Shown in pieces: positions 35,270-43,972 of a stretch of DNA of 64,000 bases. The notes beneath the pieces are model-generated. The model searched no databases and had not been told where the DNA came from. It was given only the letters and a program-made list of their open reading frames with translations. Made by a program: the position numbers and the translations under genes. Position 1 is the first letter of the stretch. Each line of letters begins with the position of its first letter. The DNA comes from Pseudooceanicola pacificus (GTDB taxonomy: Bacteria; Pseudomonadota; Alphaproteobacteria; Rhodobacterales; Rhodobacteraceae): positions 1 to 64,000 of the forward strand of contig NZ_WNXQ01000010.1 in NCBI RefSeq assembly GCF_009789075.1, read 5' to 3'.

Positions 35270-38200
35270 TCATCGGGTCACCCCGGGCACGTTGGTTACC
35301 GCCGTGCTCAGGCCCTTCATGCCCGGAACCACGCCGAACAGGCGCTCGATGGCATGCAGCACGGTGCCGTCGATGGGGATCGGCTCGCTTGGATAATCGG
35401 ACCAGTCGAGGTTCAGATCGACAAAGGGTTTCAGCACCGCGCTGCGCGCCCAGAGCATCGAACCGATGGGAAAGTTGAACTGATCGGGCAGCGCGGGCAG
35501 GTCCATCATGCGCGCGATGCGCTCGGCCTGCGGGCGGTTCTGGTTCCAGCTGATGATATGCGGATCGTCCGGGTAGACCAGTCCGATGCCCGGGTCCTCG
35601 GCCATGCGCGACAGGATCCGGTCCAGCATCGCGCCGCCCTTGTCCCCGCCCAGCAGGTTCTCGAACAGGAAGTTCGACCAGCTGTCGACAAATTTCCGCT
35701 CGGTTACATGCGGGCTCTTCTTGGTGTGCAGATGGCCGATGACGTCGTAGTCCGCCACCAGCTGCGCACCGAACAAGGTCAGCATCGGCGCCAGGTCGCG
35801 GCCCCGGTTGGGCACGGACTGCACCTGTACCACCTTGCCGGAATAGGCGGCACTTGCCGCTCGCACCGCGTCCAGCTGCGAGGCCGGCGCGCTGAGCAGC
35901 AGGTCGGGACGGCTGGCGTTGCCCTCCAGCCGGTCGATCATCTTGGCCAGCAGGTCGGGATAGAAGGCATGGATATGCAGCCCGACCTTCAGCTCGGCGG
36001 GCGGCCTGGGCGCCGCGCCGGGCGCGCCCTCGATCACCTGGCTGGCCCAGGGGCCCGCGGGGCGGCCCGCTTCCAGGTAGCGGACAAAGGGATCGGGGCC
36101 GTCGGCGAATGTCTCATGCGCGGCATAGAGGATCGGGTGGAACCCCGGGGCGGGTTTGCGCGGATAGCCCCCGGCGCGGTTCGACTTGACGTAGTCCGCG
36201 ATGGCGTCCCGGTCCGACGGCACACGCCGGTCCGCGGGCACGTTGAAATCCTTGCGGAACGCGCCCGAGGCCAAGAGATAGTCGATATCCTTGGCGACTT
36301 GCTTTTCGGTGTCGACAGAGCTGCGGGCGATGGCCACCAGTTTGCGGACGTAGCCGGGGAAATCGAAACGCTCCAGCGCGGCAGCCTTGCCCCTGGCCGA
36401 AACCTCGGCATGCAGTTCCGCATCCTCGGCCAGGGCACGGACCCGGGCCGCCATCGACGCGGGGTTCATGTAGTCGGCCACGCAGGCCTCGCCCAGCCCG
36501 GCGCCGGCCAGGAAATCGGCAATGCCGGTCGTGCGGTCGATACAGACAACCGGCGTGCCGACACAGAGCGCGTCGATGGTCACGTTTGGCAGCGGATCGA
36601 GGCGCGAGCTCAGCAGGAACAGGTCGGCCAGCTCATAGGCCAGTTCGATCTCGCTGGTGGCGCGGATGACCTTCATCTGGCTGCCCAGGCCGCTGCGGCG
36701 GATCTGGTCGGCGATATGCACCGAATGCTGCGTGTCGTTTTCGGGATCGTAGCCGTTGCCGATCCAGACGAAGCGGTACTTGCCCCCGCCCGGGGCATTG
36801 ATCACCTGGTTGGCCGTCTCGACAAAGAGATCCAGCCCCTTGCGCCATTCCAGCGCCCCGCCCCCGATCACGAGGAAGGAATCGTCGTCCTTGCCGCCCG
36901 GGCGCAGCAGGCCGCGCAGCCAGTCGCGTTCGGTCTCGGACGCGCCGGGGTTCTTCATCGAGCCGGGGATCATGCACTTGCCCTGCGGCAGGATATGCAC
37001 GGATTGCGTCCGCTCCATCGCATGCTGTTCCAGCGCGTTCTCCAGCGTGATCCGGGTCGAAAAGACAACCTGATCGGCGGTGGCGAACACCTCGGGGAAG
37101 GCGGTGACCGGGCGGATATTGGCGGCGAATTCGTGCAGCAGGCTAACCGTCGGCACGCCCCGGCCCTTGAAGGGCGGCAGGCAGCGCCGGGATTCGACCG
37201 AATTCGCGATGACAAAGGCCGGTTTGTGGAAATCGCAGATCCGGTTCACCGCTTCGCCGATCTGGGCATCGGTCATGAAGCGGCGGTCGATCTCGTAGGT
37301 CGCGATGCTGTGCGCCTCGAACTCGTCGTGCAGCTCGCCCGGCCCCATCAGCAGGCAGACGACGTTGAAGTCCTTTTCCAGCTCGCGGGCCAGATTAAAG
37401 GCCAGCACCGGGGCGCCGGTCCGGGTCGCGTCATGGCTGACGACCACCACGGTTTCGCGCGCCGGATCGCCGGTGACCGTGGGCCGGATCGCAGGCCCTT
37501 CGACGGCAGAACCGGCATGGGCCAGAGCGGGCGCGTCGGCCCGGGCGTATTCGGTGACCGAGCGCATCGGGTTGCGCTTGGAGGCGCTGCGGGCGAACCG
37601 CGCGGCGGTGCGCGAGGGAATTGGCGGGCTGAATTTCGCCAGTTTGCGCAGCATCTTGAACTTCAGGTAATCGCCAAGCGTCTTGAACGCCTTGCGCCGG
37701 GCATGTGCCAGCTCGGCCGCCAGCACGGCGATCTGCCGTTCGGTTTCCACCGACGCCCGGGCGTTCGCCTCGGCCGCGACCGCGCGCGCCTCGGCCCCTG
37801 CAAGCGCCTGTTTCTGTTCGGCGATCTGCGCCTCAAGCCGGGCGACCTCTTCGCTGTGCGCGGCGATCCGGGCGCGCAGCTGGCCGGGCTCGATCCGGTT
37901 GCCGCCGTTCAGTCCGGTCAGCTCCTGTGCGCCTTGCAGGATGGCCTGCAGCCGTTCCCCGACATCGGTGGTCTCGTCGCCGGTAAAGAGGTTGTGAATC
38001 GCGCCGATCCCGCCCTCGATATTGGCGACGTGCTGGCGCAGGTCCGCCACCAGCACCTTGGTGTCTTTCACACTGTCCTGCGCGGTGTTGCGGTCCCCCA
38101 GCAGCTTGCCCGTCTGGCGGAAGATCCAGCGCAGGTCGCGCACCGCCTCGGGATCCCTGGCCATGTCGAAGAAGGGCGCCATCTCCGCGGGGATGGTCTT

Positions 38201-38800
38201 GCCATGGGCGATCACGCCCAGCCCATGGCCATGCAGGAAGTTGAACGAGGGATAGCGCCCCGCAAGCTCTTCCCACAGCTTCCACACGCCGAACCCGCGT
38301 TCGCGCACGGTGGTGTCGTGAAACAGCACGATGGCCCGGTCCGAAAGCTTGCGCTCCCAGGTCTCGAAATCCTCTTTCACGTCCTCGTAGTAATGCCGCC
38401 CGTCGATATGCAGCAGGTCGACCGACCTGTCGGGCACATGGTCCAGCGCCTCGTCGAACCGCATCCGCATCAGGGACGAGAATTCGCTGTAATGCGCCTC
38501 GTTATGGGCCTTTACCTGCTGGTAGACCTCGTCGGAATAGAACCCCGCGTGTTCGTCCCCCGCCCAGGTGTCGACGGCGTAGCAGCGGGTGCCCAGATCG
38601 CGCGCCGCCACCGTCTGGCAAAAGGCAAAATAGGACATGCCGTAATGCGAGCCCAGTTCGACAAAGACCCGGGGCCTGGCACGCCGGATCAGCCACATGG
38701 CAAAGGGGACATGCTCGACCCACGACGACATCGCATTGTAGAGGGGAGGCGTCAGGAAGTCATAGTCGATATTACGGTCGGCCAAGATATGCTCCGGCAA
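35270..38800 (-). CDS. Three-domain protein: methyltransferase, GT4 glycosyltransferase, RgpF-like domain
   Basis: A protein of 1,176 residues. Residues about 43-165 form a class I SAM-dependent methyltransferase domain (VELGSHYGMSYFA, then VDLLHIDGRHYYEDV). Residues 305-370 are an alanine-rich coiled coil. Residues about 450-820 form a glycosyltransferase family 4 domain (GGGALEWRKGLDLFVETANQ and SSRLDPLPNVTIDAL). Residues about 937-1,170 match rhamnan-synthesis protein F (GLHIHAFYPDL, NRGRDLAPMLTLFG, GHLHTKKS). It therefore looks like a large multifunctional enzyme of O-antigen or capsule synthesis. It starts the small operon with the epimerase gene. The three-part fusion is the unusual feature. 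Confidence 0.85.
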   Translation of the reverse strand: MPEHILADRNIDYDFLTPPLYNAMSSWVEHVPFAMWLIRRARPRVFVELGSHYGMSYFAFCQTVAARDLGTRCYAVDTWAGDEHAGFYSDEVYQQVKAHNEAHYSEFSSLMRMRFDEALDHVPDRSVDLLHIDGRHYYEDVKEDFETWERKLSDRAIVLFHDTTVRERGFGVWKLWEELAGRYPSFNFLHGHGLGVIAHGKTIPAEMAPFFDMARDPEAVRDLRWIFRQTGKLLGDRNTAQDSVKDTKVLVADLRQHVANIEGGIGAIHNLFTGDETTDVGERLQAILQGAQELTGLNGGNRIEPGQLRARIAAHSEEVARLEAQIAEQKQALAGAEARAVAAEANARASVETERQIAVLAAELAHARRKAFKTLGDYLKFKMLRKLAKFSPPIPSRTAARFARSASKRNPMRSVTEYARADAPALAHAGSAVEGPAIRPTVTGDPARETVVVVSHDATRTGAPVLAFNLARELEKDFNVVCLLMGPGELHDEFEAHSIATYEIDRRFMTDAQIGEAVNRICDFHKPAFVIANSVESRRCLPPFKGRGVPTVSLLHEFAANIRPVTAFPEVFATADQVVFSTRITLENALEQHAMERTQSVHILPQGKCMIPGSMKNPGASETERDWLRGLLRPGGKDDDSFLVIGGGALEWRKGLDLFVETANQVINAPGGGKYRFVWIGNGYDPENDTQHSVHIADQIRRSGLGSQMKVIRATSEIELAYELADLFLLSSRLDPLPNVTIDALCVGTPVVCIDRTTGIADFLAGAGLGEACVADYMNPASMAARVRALAEDAELHAEVSARGKAAALERFDFPGYVRKLVAIARSSVDTEKQVAKDIDYLLASGAFRKDFNVPADRRVPSDRDAIADYVKSNRAGGYPRKPAPGFHPILYAAHETFADGPDPFVRYLEAGRPAGPWASQVIEGAPGAAPRPPAELKVGLHIHAFYPDLLAKMIDRLEGNASRPDLLLSAPASQLDAVRAASAAYSGKVVQVQSVPNRGRDLAPMLTLFGAQLVADYDVIGHLHTKKSPHVTERKFVDSWSNFLFENLLGGDKGGAMLDRILSRMAEDPGIGLVYPDDPHIISWNQNRPQAERIARMMDLPALPDQFNFPIGSMLWARSAVLKPFVDLNLDWSDYPSEPIPIDGTVLHAIERLFGVVPGMKGLSTAVTNVPGVTR

Positions 38801-38947
38801 TTCGTGTCTTGGAAATGGCTTCTAACCGGCTAACTCGCACATTGCCACGGTGCAACATGCGAAACCGAGACTCCATTGCAAACCGCCGCAAGGACAGGAA
38901 AATCGCGCCCCGGGTGCCACAATCGCACGGATCCGGCGGCCAAAACG

Positions 38948-38962
38948 TACCGATTGGACATC
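38948..38962. promoter_or_regulatory. TetR-type palindrome, site T6 (weak)
   Basis: GTACCGATTGGACAT resembles TTACCGACTGGTCAA, matching the ACCGAYTGG core. It lies 257 bp before the transporter at 39219 and is the weakest member of the set. Confidence 0.3.
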
Positions 38963-39037
38963 GCCCCTGCGCGATCCGCCGCCACTGCGCCGCGCCTATC
39001 CAGGCCACGGGATCGGGCGGCACGGCACCCACGGATA

Positions 39038-39047
39038 TGGAATACCA
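39038..39047. promoter_or_regulatory. GntR-type palindrome, site G1
   Basis: TGGAATACCA matches the cluster-wide TGGNATRCCR motif. It lies 172 bp before the transporter gene at 39219, in a 418-bp non-coding region. Confidence 0.45.
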
Positions 39048-39218
39048 AAAAAGATGTGTTGAGCATGTAATCCGGGCGGGATAAGACGAGATAAAACAGG
39101 CGCCCTGCCGCCGTCCGGACCCGATGATCGCACCGCCAGGATGCGAAGGTATCCCGTGCGCGGCCCGCCAGCAACATGAGGCCGGTCCGAAAGGCACCCG
39201 GCGCAAAGGTTCCGGCAT

Positions 39219-40457
39219 ATGCCCGCAAGTCTAGGTTTCAACCGCATTTTCCAGGTCCTCGGGCAGCGGAACTACGGCCTGTTCACGCTTGGCAACTCGA
39301 TGTCGCTGATCGGCACCTGGATGCAGCGGATCGCCAGCGGCTGGCTGGCCTGGACCCTGACCGAAAGCGCGGGCTGGGTCGGCGCCATCGCCTTTGCGGA
39401 CCTGTTTCCCTGCATGCTGATCGGCCCCTTCGCCGGGGCCGCCGCCGACCGCTGGGAACGCATGCGGGTGATGAAGCTGGGCCAGCTTCTGGGCTTTGCC
39501 CAGGCGCTGGTTCTGGGCATCCTCTACATGTCGGGGCATCTGACGATCTGGCCCCTGTTCCTGCTGACCCTGTTCAACGGATTCGTCACCGGGGGGTTGC
39601 AGCCGTTCCGCCTGTCGATCACGCCCCGGCTGGTGACGCAGGAATGGCTGACGGCGGCGATCGCGATCAACTCGGTCACCTTCAACCTCGCGCGGTTTGT
39701 CGGGCCGGCCCTGGCGGGCGTGCTGATCGCGCTTGGCGGCATGGGGCTGGCCTTTGTCATCAACGCGCTCAGCTTCATCATCTTCTTCATGTTCCTGAAC
39801 GTCGTCCGGCTTTACGGCACGCGCACGCCGCCCTCGGGCAAGAGCTTCATGACCGACATGGTCGAGGGGCTGAAACATGCCGCCACCCTGCCGGGGGTGA
39901 ACGCGATCATCCTGCAGCTGATCGTCTCGGGCATTTTCGTGCGGCCGGTGCTGGAACTGCTGCCGGGCTGGGCGGCGCGGGCGTTCAACGGCGCCTCGGG
40001 CGATTTCGCGGCGCTGACCTCGGCCTTCGGGGTCGGGGCGATTGTCGGCGGGCTGTGGCTGGCCGCGCGCAAGGACGCGCACGGGCTGGCCCGGATCGTG
40101 GTCTGGTCGAACATCGCCATGTGTCTGGTGCTGCTGCTCTTTGCCGCCTCAACCGCGCTGTGGATGGCGCTGCCGCTGGCCATGCTGACGGGTGCCACGA
40201 TGGTATCGGCCGCCGTGTCGGGGCAGACGCTGACCCAGATCATCGTGCCCGACCACCTGCGGGGGCGGGTGCTGTCGGTGCTGGGGCTGGTGATGCGCGG
40301 CTCTCCGGCCATCGGGGCGCTGCTGATCGGCGTCGCATCCGATCACTACGGCATGCGGATCCCGCTGATCGCGGGTGTCACCGTTCTGCTGTGCCTGATG
40401 CTTTACTACCTGCTGGAATTCGCACGCTTCCGCAGCATCCTGGAAGACACGCTCTAG
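39219..40457 (+). CDS. MFS transporter (MFS_3 type), first of two
   Basis: A protein of 412 residues with about twelve membrane segments. The N-terminal RNYGLFTLGNSMSLIGTWMQ and the AADRWERMRVMKLGQLLG loop are typical of the EntS-like MFS_3 family. A second transporter of the same type follows at 42630. Being the left-most gene of the catabolic cluster and having both operator types upstream, it is probably an importer or exporter of the substrate or a product. The direction of transport cannot be told. Confidence 0.87.
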   Translation: MPASLGFNRIFQVLGQRNYGLFTLGNSMSLIGTWMQRIASGWLAWTLTESAGWVGAIAFADLFPCMLIGPFAGAAADRWERMRVMKLGQLLGFAQALVLGILYMSGHLTIWPLFLLTLFNGFVTGGLQPFRLSITPRLVTQEWLTAAIAINSVTFNLARFVGPALAGVLIALGGMGLAFVINALSFIIFFMFLNVVRLYGTRTPPSGKSFMTDMVEGLKHAATLPGVNAIILQLIVSGIFVRPVLELLPGWAARAFNGASGDFAALTSAFGVGAIVGGLWLAARKDAHGLARIVVWSNIAMCLVLLLFAASTALWMALPLAMLTGATMVSAAVSGQTLTQIIVPDHLRGRVLSVLGLVMRGSPAIGALLIGVASDHYGMRIPLIAGVTVLLCLMLYYLLEFARFRSILEDTL

Positions 40458-40472
40458 CCCCGGGGCAGCGAG

Positions 40473-40493
40473 GCCCCGGCGCAGGGCCGGGGC
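40473..40493. terminator. Hairpin between convergent MFS and SDR genes
   Basis: GCCCCGGC and GCCGGGGC form a perfect 8-bp stem around GCAGG. It lies in the 43-bp gap between two stop codons and could end transcription from both sides. Confidence 0.4.
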
Positions 40494-40500
40494 ACCGCCG

Positions 40501-41277
40501 TCACGCGGTCATGCCGCCATCCACCGGCAGCGCCGCGCCGGTGATGTAGCTGGCGGCGTCGGACAGCAGGAACAGGGCCGTCGCGGCGATCTCGTCCGCC
40601 TCGCAGTTGCGGCCCAGCGGGGTCTGCTTGCCGCGGGCGGCGACCATCTCGTCCGGATCCATGTTCGGCGGCGGCGCATCGGGCCGGGCGAGGAAGGTGC
40701 GCAGCATCGGCGTGTCGACGCCACCGGGGCAAATCACGTTGCAGCGGATGTTGTCGGGCGCCAGCCGCTTGGCCAGCGAGCGGGTCCAGCCGACCACACC
40801 GAATTTCATCATCGAATAGACCGGGCTGCGCGGCGAGCCCGCCAGCCCCGCCGTCGACGCGGTGTAGAGCAGCCCGCCCTTGCCGCGCTTGCGCATCTCG
40901 GGGATGGCGGCGGCGGTGGTGTGCACGATGGTCCGCAGGTTCAGGTCGATTGCCAGGTCCAGCAGCGCCGGGTCCATATCCTCGACCGCAGCCGGGCCGG
41001 GGTGGCCGGCATGGCCCCAGAAGAAGTCGAGCCCGCCATAGGCCTCGACCGTGCGGGCCACGATGTCGCGGGAAAAGCTGTCGTCGGTCAGATCGCCCAC
41101 CAGCGGCAGCGCAGTGCCCCCCGCCGCCTCCACCGCCTTGACGGTTGCCGCCACCGCCTCTGCGTCGATGTCGACCACCGCGACGGCGGCCCCCTCGGCG
41201 GCAAAGCGCAGCACCCCCGCGCGGCCCATCCCCGAGGCCCCGGCCGTGACGATGCCGATCCTGTCCCTGAGTTGCAT
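40501..41277 (-). CDS. Short-chain dehydrogenase/reductase (SDR)
   Basis: A protein of 258 residues. The NAD(P) motif is TAGASGMGRAGVLRF; the catalytic set is visible as TASTAG and YSMMK. The C-terminal ITGAALPVDGGMTA ends as usual. An insertion before residue 225 (DAPPPNMDPDEMVAARGKQT) resembles SDRs of steroid or fatty-acid catabolism. It likely oxidises a secondary alcohol such as a 3-hydroxyacyl intermediate. The ATG at 41277 is selected because GGGAGGAGACCAC precedes it; a start at 41298 is not supported by a ribosome site. A TetR-type palindrome lies 46 bp upstream. Confidence 0.88.
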   Translation of the reverse strand: MQLRDRIGIVTAGASGMGRAGVLRFAAEGAAVAVVDIDAEAVAATVKAVEAAGGTALPLVGDLTDDSFSRDIVARTVEAYGGLDFFWGHAGHPGPAAVEDMDPALLDLAIDLNLRTIVHTTAAAIPEMRKRGKGGLLYTASTAGLAGSPRSPVYSMMKFGVVGWTRSLAKRLAPDNIRCNVICPGGVDTPMLRTFLARPDAPPPNMDPDEMVAARGKQTPLGRNCEADEIAATALFLLSDAASYITGAALPVDGGMTA

Positions 41278-41322
41278 GTGGTCTCCTCCCTTCCCCATGA
41301 CGGGCGGAGCCTATGCGGGCGC

Positions 41323-41337
41323 TTACCGATCGGTCAA
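41323..41337. promoter_or_regulatory. TetR-type palindrome, site T1
   Basis: TTACCGATCGGTCAA contains the perfect palindrome ACCGATCGGT. It is 46 bp before the SDR start and in the region shared with the divergent alcohol dehydrogenase gene. Confidence 0.6.
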
Positions 41338-41460
41338 TGGAACGACGGCCGGTTCAGCACCGGTCGCACGGATGCAGCGGCGTGCCGCCCGGCGGGATCA
41401 TCCACGTCTCTGCGATCTGACCCGGCAGGGCGGCCTATCCGTTGCGGCTCCGGCGCCGAA

Positions 41461-41470
41461 TTGTATGCTG
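41461..41470. promoter_or_regulatory. Possible weak GntR-type site
   Basis: TTGTATGCTG retains the GTATGC core of the cluster motif but not its outer bases. It lies 52 bp before the leader frame of the alcohol dehydrogenase gene. Confidence 0.2.
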
Positions 41471-41521
41471 GAGTCATGAATTCCTGGCGGAGCGCGTTCC
41501 GCCGCACCGAAGGGGCAGAGC

Positions 41522-41554
41522 ATGACAGACCATATCACGCAGGCCGCAGGATGA
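41522..41554 (+). CDS. Possible 10-residue leader peptide of the alcohol dehydrogenase gene
   Basis: The frame MTDHITQAAG starts after AGGGGCAGAGC, a good ribosome site, and ends in a TGA that overlaps the alcohol dehydrogenase ATG (ATGA at 41551-41554). The enzyme's own start has no properly spaced ribosome site, so re-initiation from this leader is plausible. Not proven by sequence alone. Confidence 0.3.
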   Translation: MTDHITQAAG

Positions 41555-42633
41555 AGGCCGCGATCCTGGAACAGCACGGCCAGCCGCTGGTCATCGCCGA
41601 CGTCGCACTGGGCAACATGGGCGCGCATGAGGTGCGGGTGCGCACCGCTGCCGTGGGCCTGTGCCATTCCGACCTGCATTTCATCGACGGCACCGTCAGC
41701 CAGCCGATGCCCGTTGTGCTGGGGCATGAGGTCTCGGGCGTGGTCGAGGCCGTGGGCCCCGAGGTGCGCCGCCTGAAGCCCGGCGATCACGTGGTCGGCT
41801 GCCTCTCGGTCTTCTGCGGAACCTGCGAACACTGCATCTCGGGCCAGATGGTGCTCTGCGCCAACCCCGATGTGAAACATGCGCCGGGCGTCGCGCGACG
41901 GCTGACCCGGCAGGGCGCGCATGTGGGCCAGGCCTTCAACCTCGGCGCCTTTGCCGAAGAGTTGCTGGTGCATGAAAACGCCCTGGTGAAAATCCGCGAG
42001 GACATGCCGCTGGACCGCGCCGCCCTGATCGGTTGCGGCGTGCTGACCGGCACCGGCTCGGTCTTTCGCACCGCTCAGGTGCCGCCCGGGGCCACGGTGG
42101 CCGTGATCGGCTGCGGCGGCGTCGGCCTGTCGGCGGTGATGGGCGCGCAGCTGGCCGGGGCGCTGCGGATCATCGCCATCGACAGGCTGCCCTCCAAGCT
42201 GGACATGGCGCGCGAATTCGGCGCGACCGACACGGTGAATCCCGGTGACGGCGACCCGGTGCAGCAGGTGATGGAGCTCACCGGCGGCGGGGTCGACTAC
42301 GCCTTCGAATGCATCGGGCTGAAACCGACGGCCGAACAGGCGTTCAACATGCTGGGCGCGGGCGGGACGGCGACGCTGATGGGCGTGATGCCCGCGGACA
42401 TGATCCTGGAAATCCCGGGCCGCAGCTTTCTGCGGCAGAAAAGGATCATCGGCTCGCTCATGGGATCGAACCAGTTCCCGACCGACATTCCCCGGCTGGT
42501 GGATTTCTACATGCAGGGCCGCCTGCCGCTGGATCGACTGATCTCGCGCCGGCTGAAGCTGGAGGAGATCAACGACGGTTTCCGCGCCCTTCAGGCCGGC
42601 GAGGTGGCACGGAGCGTGATCACCTTCGAATGA
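41551..42633 (+). CDS. Zinc-dependent alcohol dehydrogenase (MDR family)
   Basis: A protein of 360 residues. The catalytic zinc ligands are in VGLCHSDLH and LGHEVSGVVE, and the third is in LIGCGVLTG. The four structural-zinc cysteines appear as CGTCEHCISGQMVLC. The nucleotide motif is GCGGVGLSAVMG. Length and motifs fit medium-chain alcohol dehydrogenases of the class III/aryl-alcohol type that use NAD. It probably oxidises the alcohol released by the esterases (inference from context). An in-frame ATG at 41476 exists, but its ribosome site is too close. The stop overlaps the start of the next transporter gene (ATGA). Confidence 0.9.
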   Translation: MKAAILEQHGQPLVIADVALGNMGAHEVRVRTAAVGLCHSDLHFIDGTVSQPMPVVLGHEVSGVVEAVGPEVRRLKPGDHVVGCLSVFCGTCEHCISGQMVLCANPDVKHAPGVARRLTRQGAHVGQAFNLGAFAEELLVHENALVKIREDMPLDRAALIGCGVLTGTGSVFRTAQVPPGATVAVIGCGGVGLSAVMGAQLAGALRIIAIDRLPSKLDMAREFGATDTVNPGDGDPVQQVMELTGGGVDYAFECIGLKPTAEQAFNMLGAGGTATLMGVMPADMILEIPGRSFLRQKRIIGSLMGSNQFPTDIPRLVDFYMQGRLPLDRLISRRLKLEEINDGFRALQAGEVARSVITFE

Positions 42634-43880
42634 CGGATGCCGCCAAGCCACAGGACGAACCCCTGCCCCGCGCCGGGGTTCTGACCGCCCTCAAGCACCG
42701 CAACTACCGCCTGTTCTGGATCGGGAACATGATCTCGCTCACCGGGGACTGGATGGACCAGGTGGCGCTGAACTGGCTGGTGATCACGGTGACCGGAAAC
42801 CCGGTGATGCTGGGCCTCGTGAACCTGGGCCGGGGGATCCCGATCATGGTGTTTTCCATGTTCGGCGGGGTGATGGCCGACCGCTACGACCGGCGCATGT
42901 ACCTGATGACCACCCAGACCGCGACGATGCTGGTGTCCGTCCTGCTGGCCGCCGTCGTCTGGTCCGGCGAGGTGAACATCTGGGTCATCGCTGCGCTGGC
43001 GACCTGCCGGGGCGTCGTCGTCGCCTTCAACCTGCCCGCCCGGCACACGCTGATCTTCGAGCTTGTCCCGCGCGCCGATGTGGCCAGCGCGGTGGCGCTG
43101 AATTCGGTCACCATCCAGATGGCCAAGGTGATGGGCCCGCTGGTGGCCGCCGGGCTGATCGCCTTTTTCTCGATTGCCGCCTGTTTCGTGGTGAACGCGG
43201 TCAGCTTCACCTTCGTGCTGGTGTCGCTGCTGATGATCCGCATCCCGCCCAAGCCGGTGCGCGAGGCGCGGCGCGAAAAGGTGCTGACCAGCATGCGGCA
43301 GGGGTTTGCCTATCTGGGCCGCGAACCGACCCTGCTGCTGCTGGTGCTCGTGGGGCTGGTGCCCGTCTTCTTCTGCCAGCCCTACCTGTCGATCCAGGCG
43401 GTCTTTGCCAAGGATGTCTTTGACGCCGGATCGACCGGGCTGGGCATCCTGACCTCGACAGCCGCGCTCGGCTCGCTCTGCGGCGGGCTGCTGGCCGCGC
43501 GGCTGCAGCGCGATGCCAGGCGCGGGTCGATCATGCTGTCCTTCATGGGGATGTTCGGCCTGTCGCTGATCGCCTATGCCGCGATGCCGTCGCTTTATGC
43601 GGCCTTGCCCTGCCTCTTCATCGCCGGGGCGATGCACATCGCCTACAACTCGACCAACAGCACGATCCTGCAGCTGGTGGTGGATGACGATTACCGCGGG
43701 CGGGTGCTGTCGACCCTGATCATGACCCGGGGGCTGGTGTCGCTGGGCACGGCGGCGATGGCGGGGCTGGCGGCGCTGATCGGGGCCCGCTGGGCGATGT
43801 CGGGCATGGCGTCGGTGGTTGTCGTCTTTGCCGTGGCCTTGTGGATCTTTGCCCCCCGCCTGCGCGACCTGAAGGTCTGA
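42630..43880 (+). CDS. MFS transporter (MFS_3 type), second of two
   Basis: A protein of 416 residues with about twelve membrane segments. It shares the RNYRLFWIGNMISLTGDWMD N-terminus and the VMADRYDRRMYLMTTQTATM loop with the EntS-like family, and is recognisably related to the transporter at 39219. It is translationally coupled to the alcohol dehydrogenase gene by an ATGA overlap, which ties its role to that enzyme. It may import the alcohol/ester substrate or export a product; direction unknown. Confidence 0.87.
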   Translation: MTDAAKPQDEPLPRAGVLTALKHRNYRLFWIGNMISLTGDWMDQVALNWLVITVTGNPVMLGLVNLGRGIPIMVFSMFGGVMADRYDRRMYLMTTQTATMLVSVLLAAVVWSGEVNIWVIAALATCRGVVVAFNLPARHTLIFELVPRADVASAVALNSVTIQMAKVMGPLVAAGLIAFFSIAACFVVNAVSFTFVLVSLLMIRIPPKPVREARREKVLTSMRQGFAYLGREPTLLLLVLVGLVPVFFCQPYLSIQAVFAKDVFDAGSTGLGILTSTAALGSLCGGLLAARLQRDARRGSIMLSFMGMFGLSLIAYAAMPSLYAALPCLFIAGAMHIAYNSTNSTILQLVVDDDYRGRVLSTLIMTRGLVSLGTAAMAGLAALIGARWAMSGMASVVVVFAVALWIFAPRLRDLKV

Positions 43881-43916
43881 GGGCAGCCGGAACCGGGCAT
43901 CGCCCCGCGCCCGAAA

Positions 43917-43928
43917 ATGGAATACCAT
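43917..43928. promoter_or_regulatory. GntR-type palindrome, site G2
   Basis: ATGGAATACCAT, a match to TGGNATRCCR flanked by an A/T pair. It lies 44 bp before the first carboxylesterase gene. Confidence 0.6.
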
Positions 43929-43972
43929 AAAGAGGGGGCGCCCGCGCGGCGCCCGGTCAGGGAGGAAGACAG

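Larger units (their letters stand above)
38801..39218. other. Divergent intergenic region with two palindrome types
   Basis: About 420 bases between the polysaccharide gene and the first transporter of the catabolic cluster. No coding frame is supported. It contains a TetR-type site (38948-38962), a GntR-type site (39038-39047) and a short inverted repeat TTGC-CACGGT-GCAA at 38842-38855, presumably near the polysaccharide promoter. Confidence 0.5.

Noticed and set aside
35204..38833. Long plus-strand frame across the three-domain polysaccharide gene
   Set aside because: Antisense artefact; the minus-strand frame shows three clear domains.
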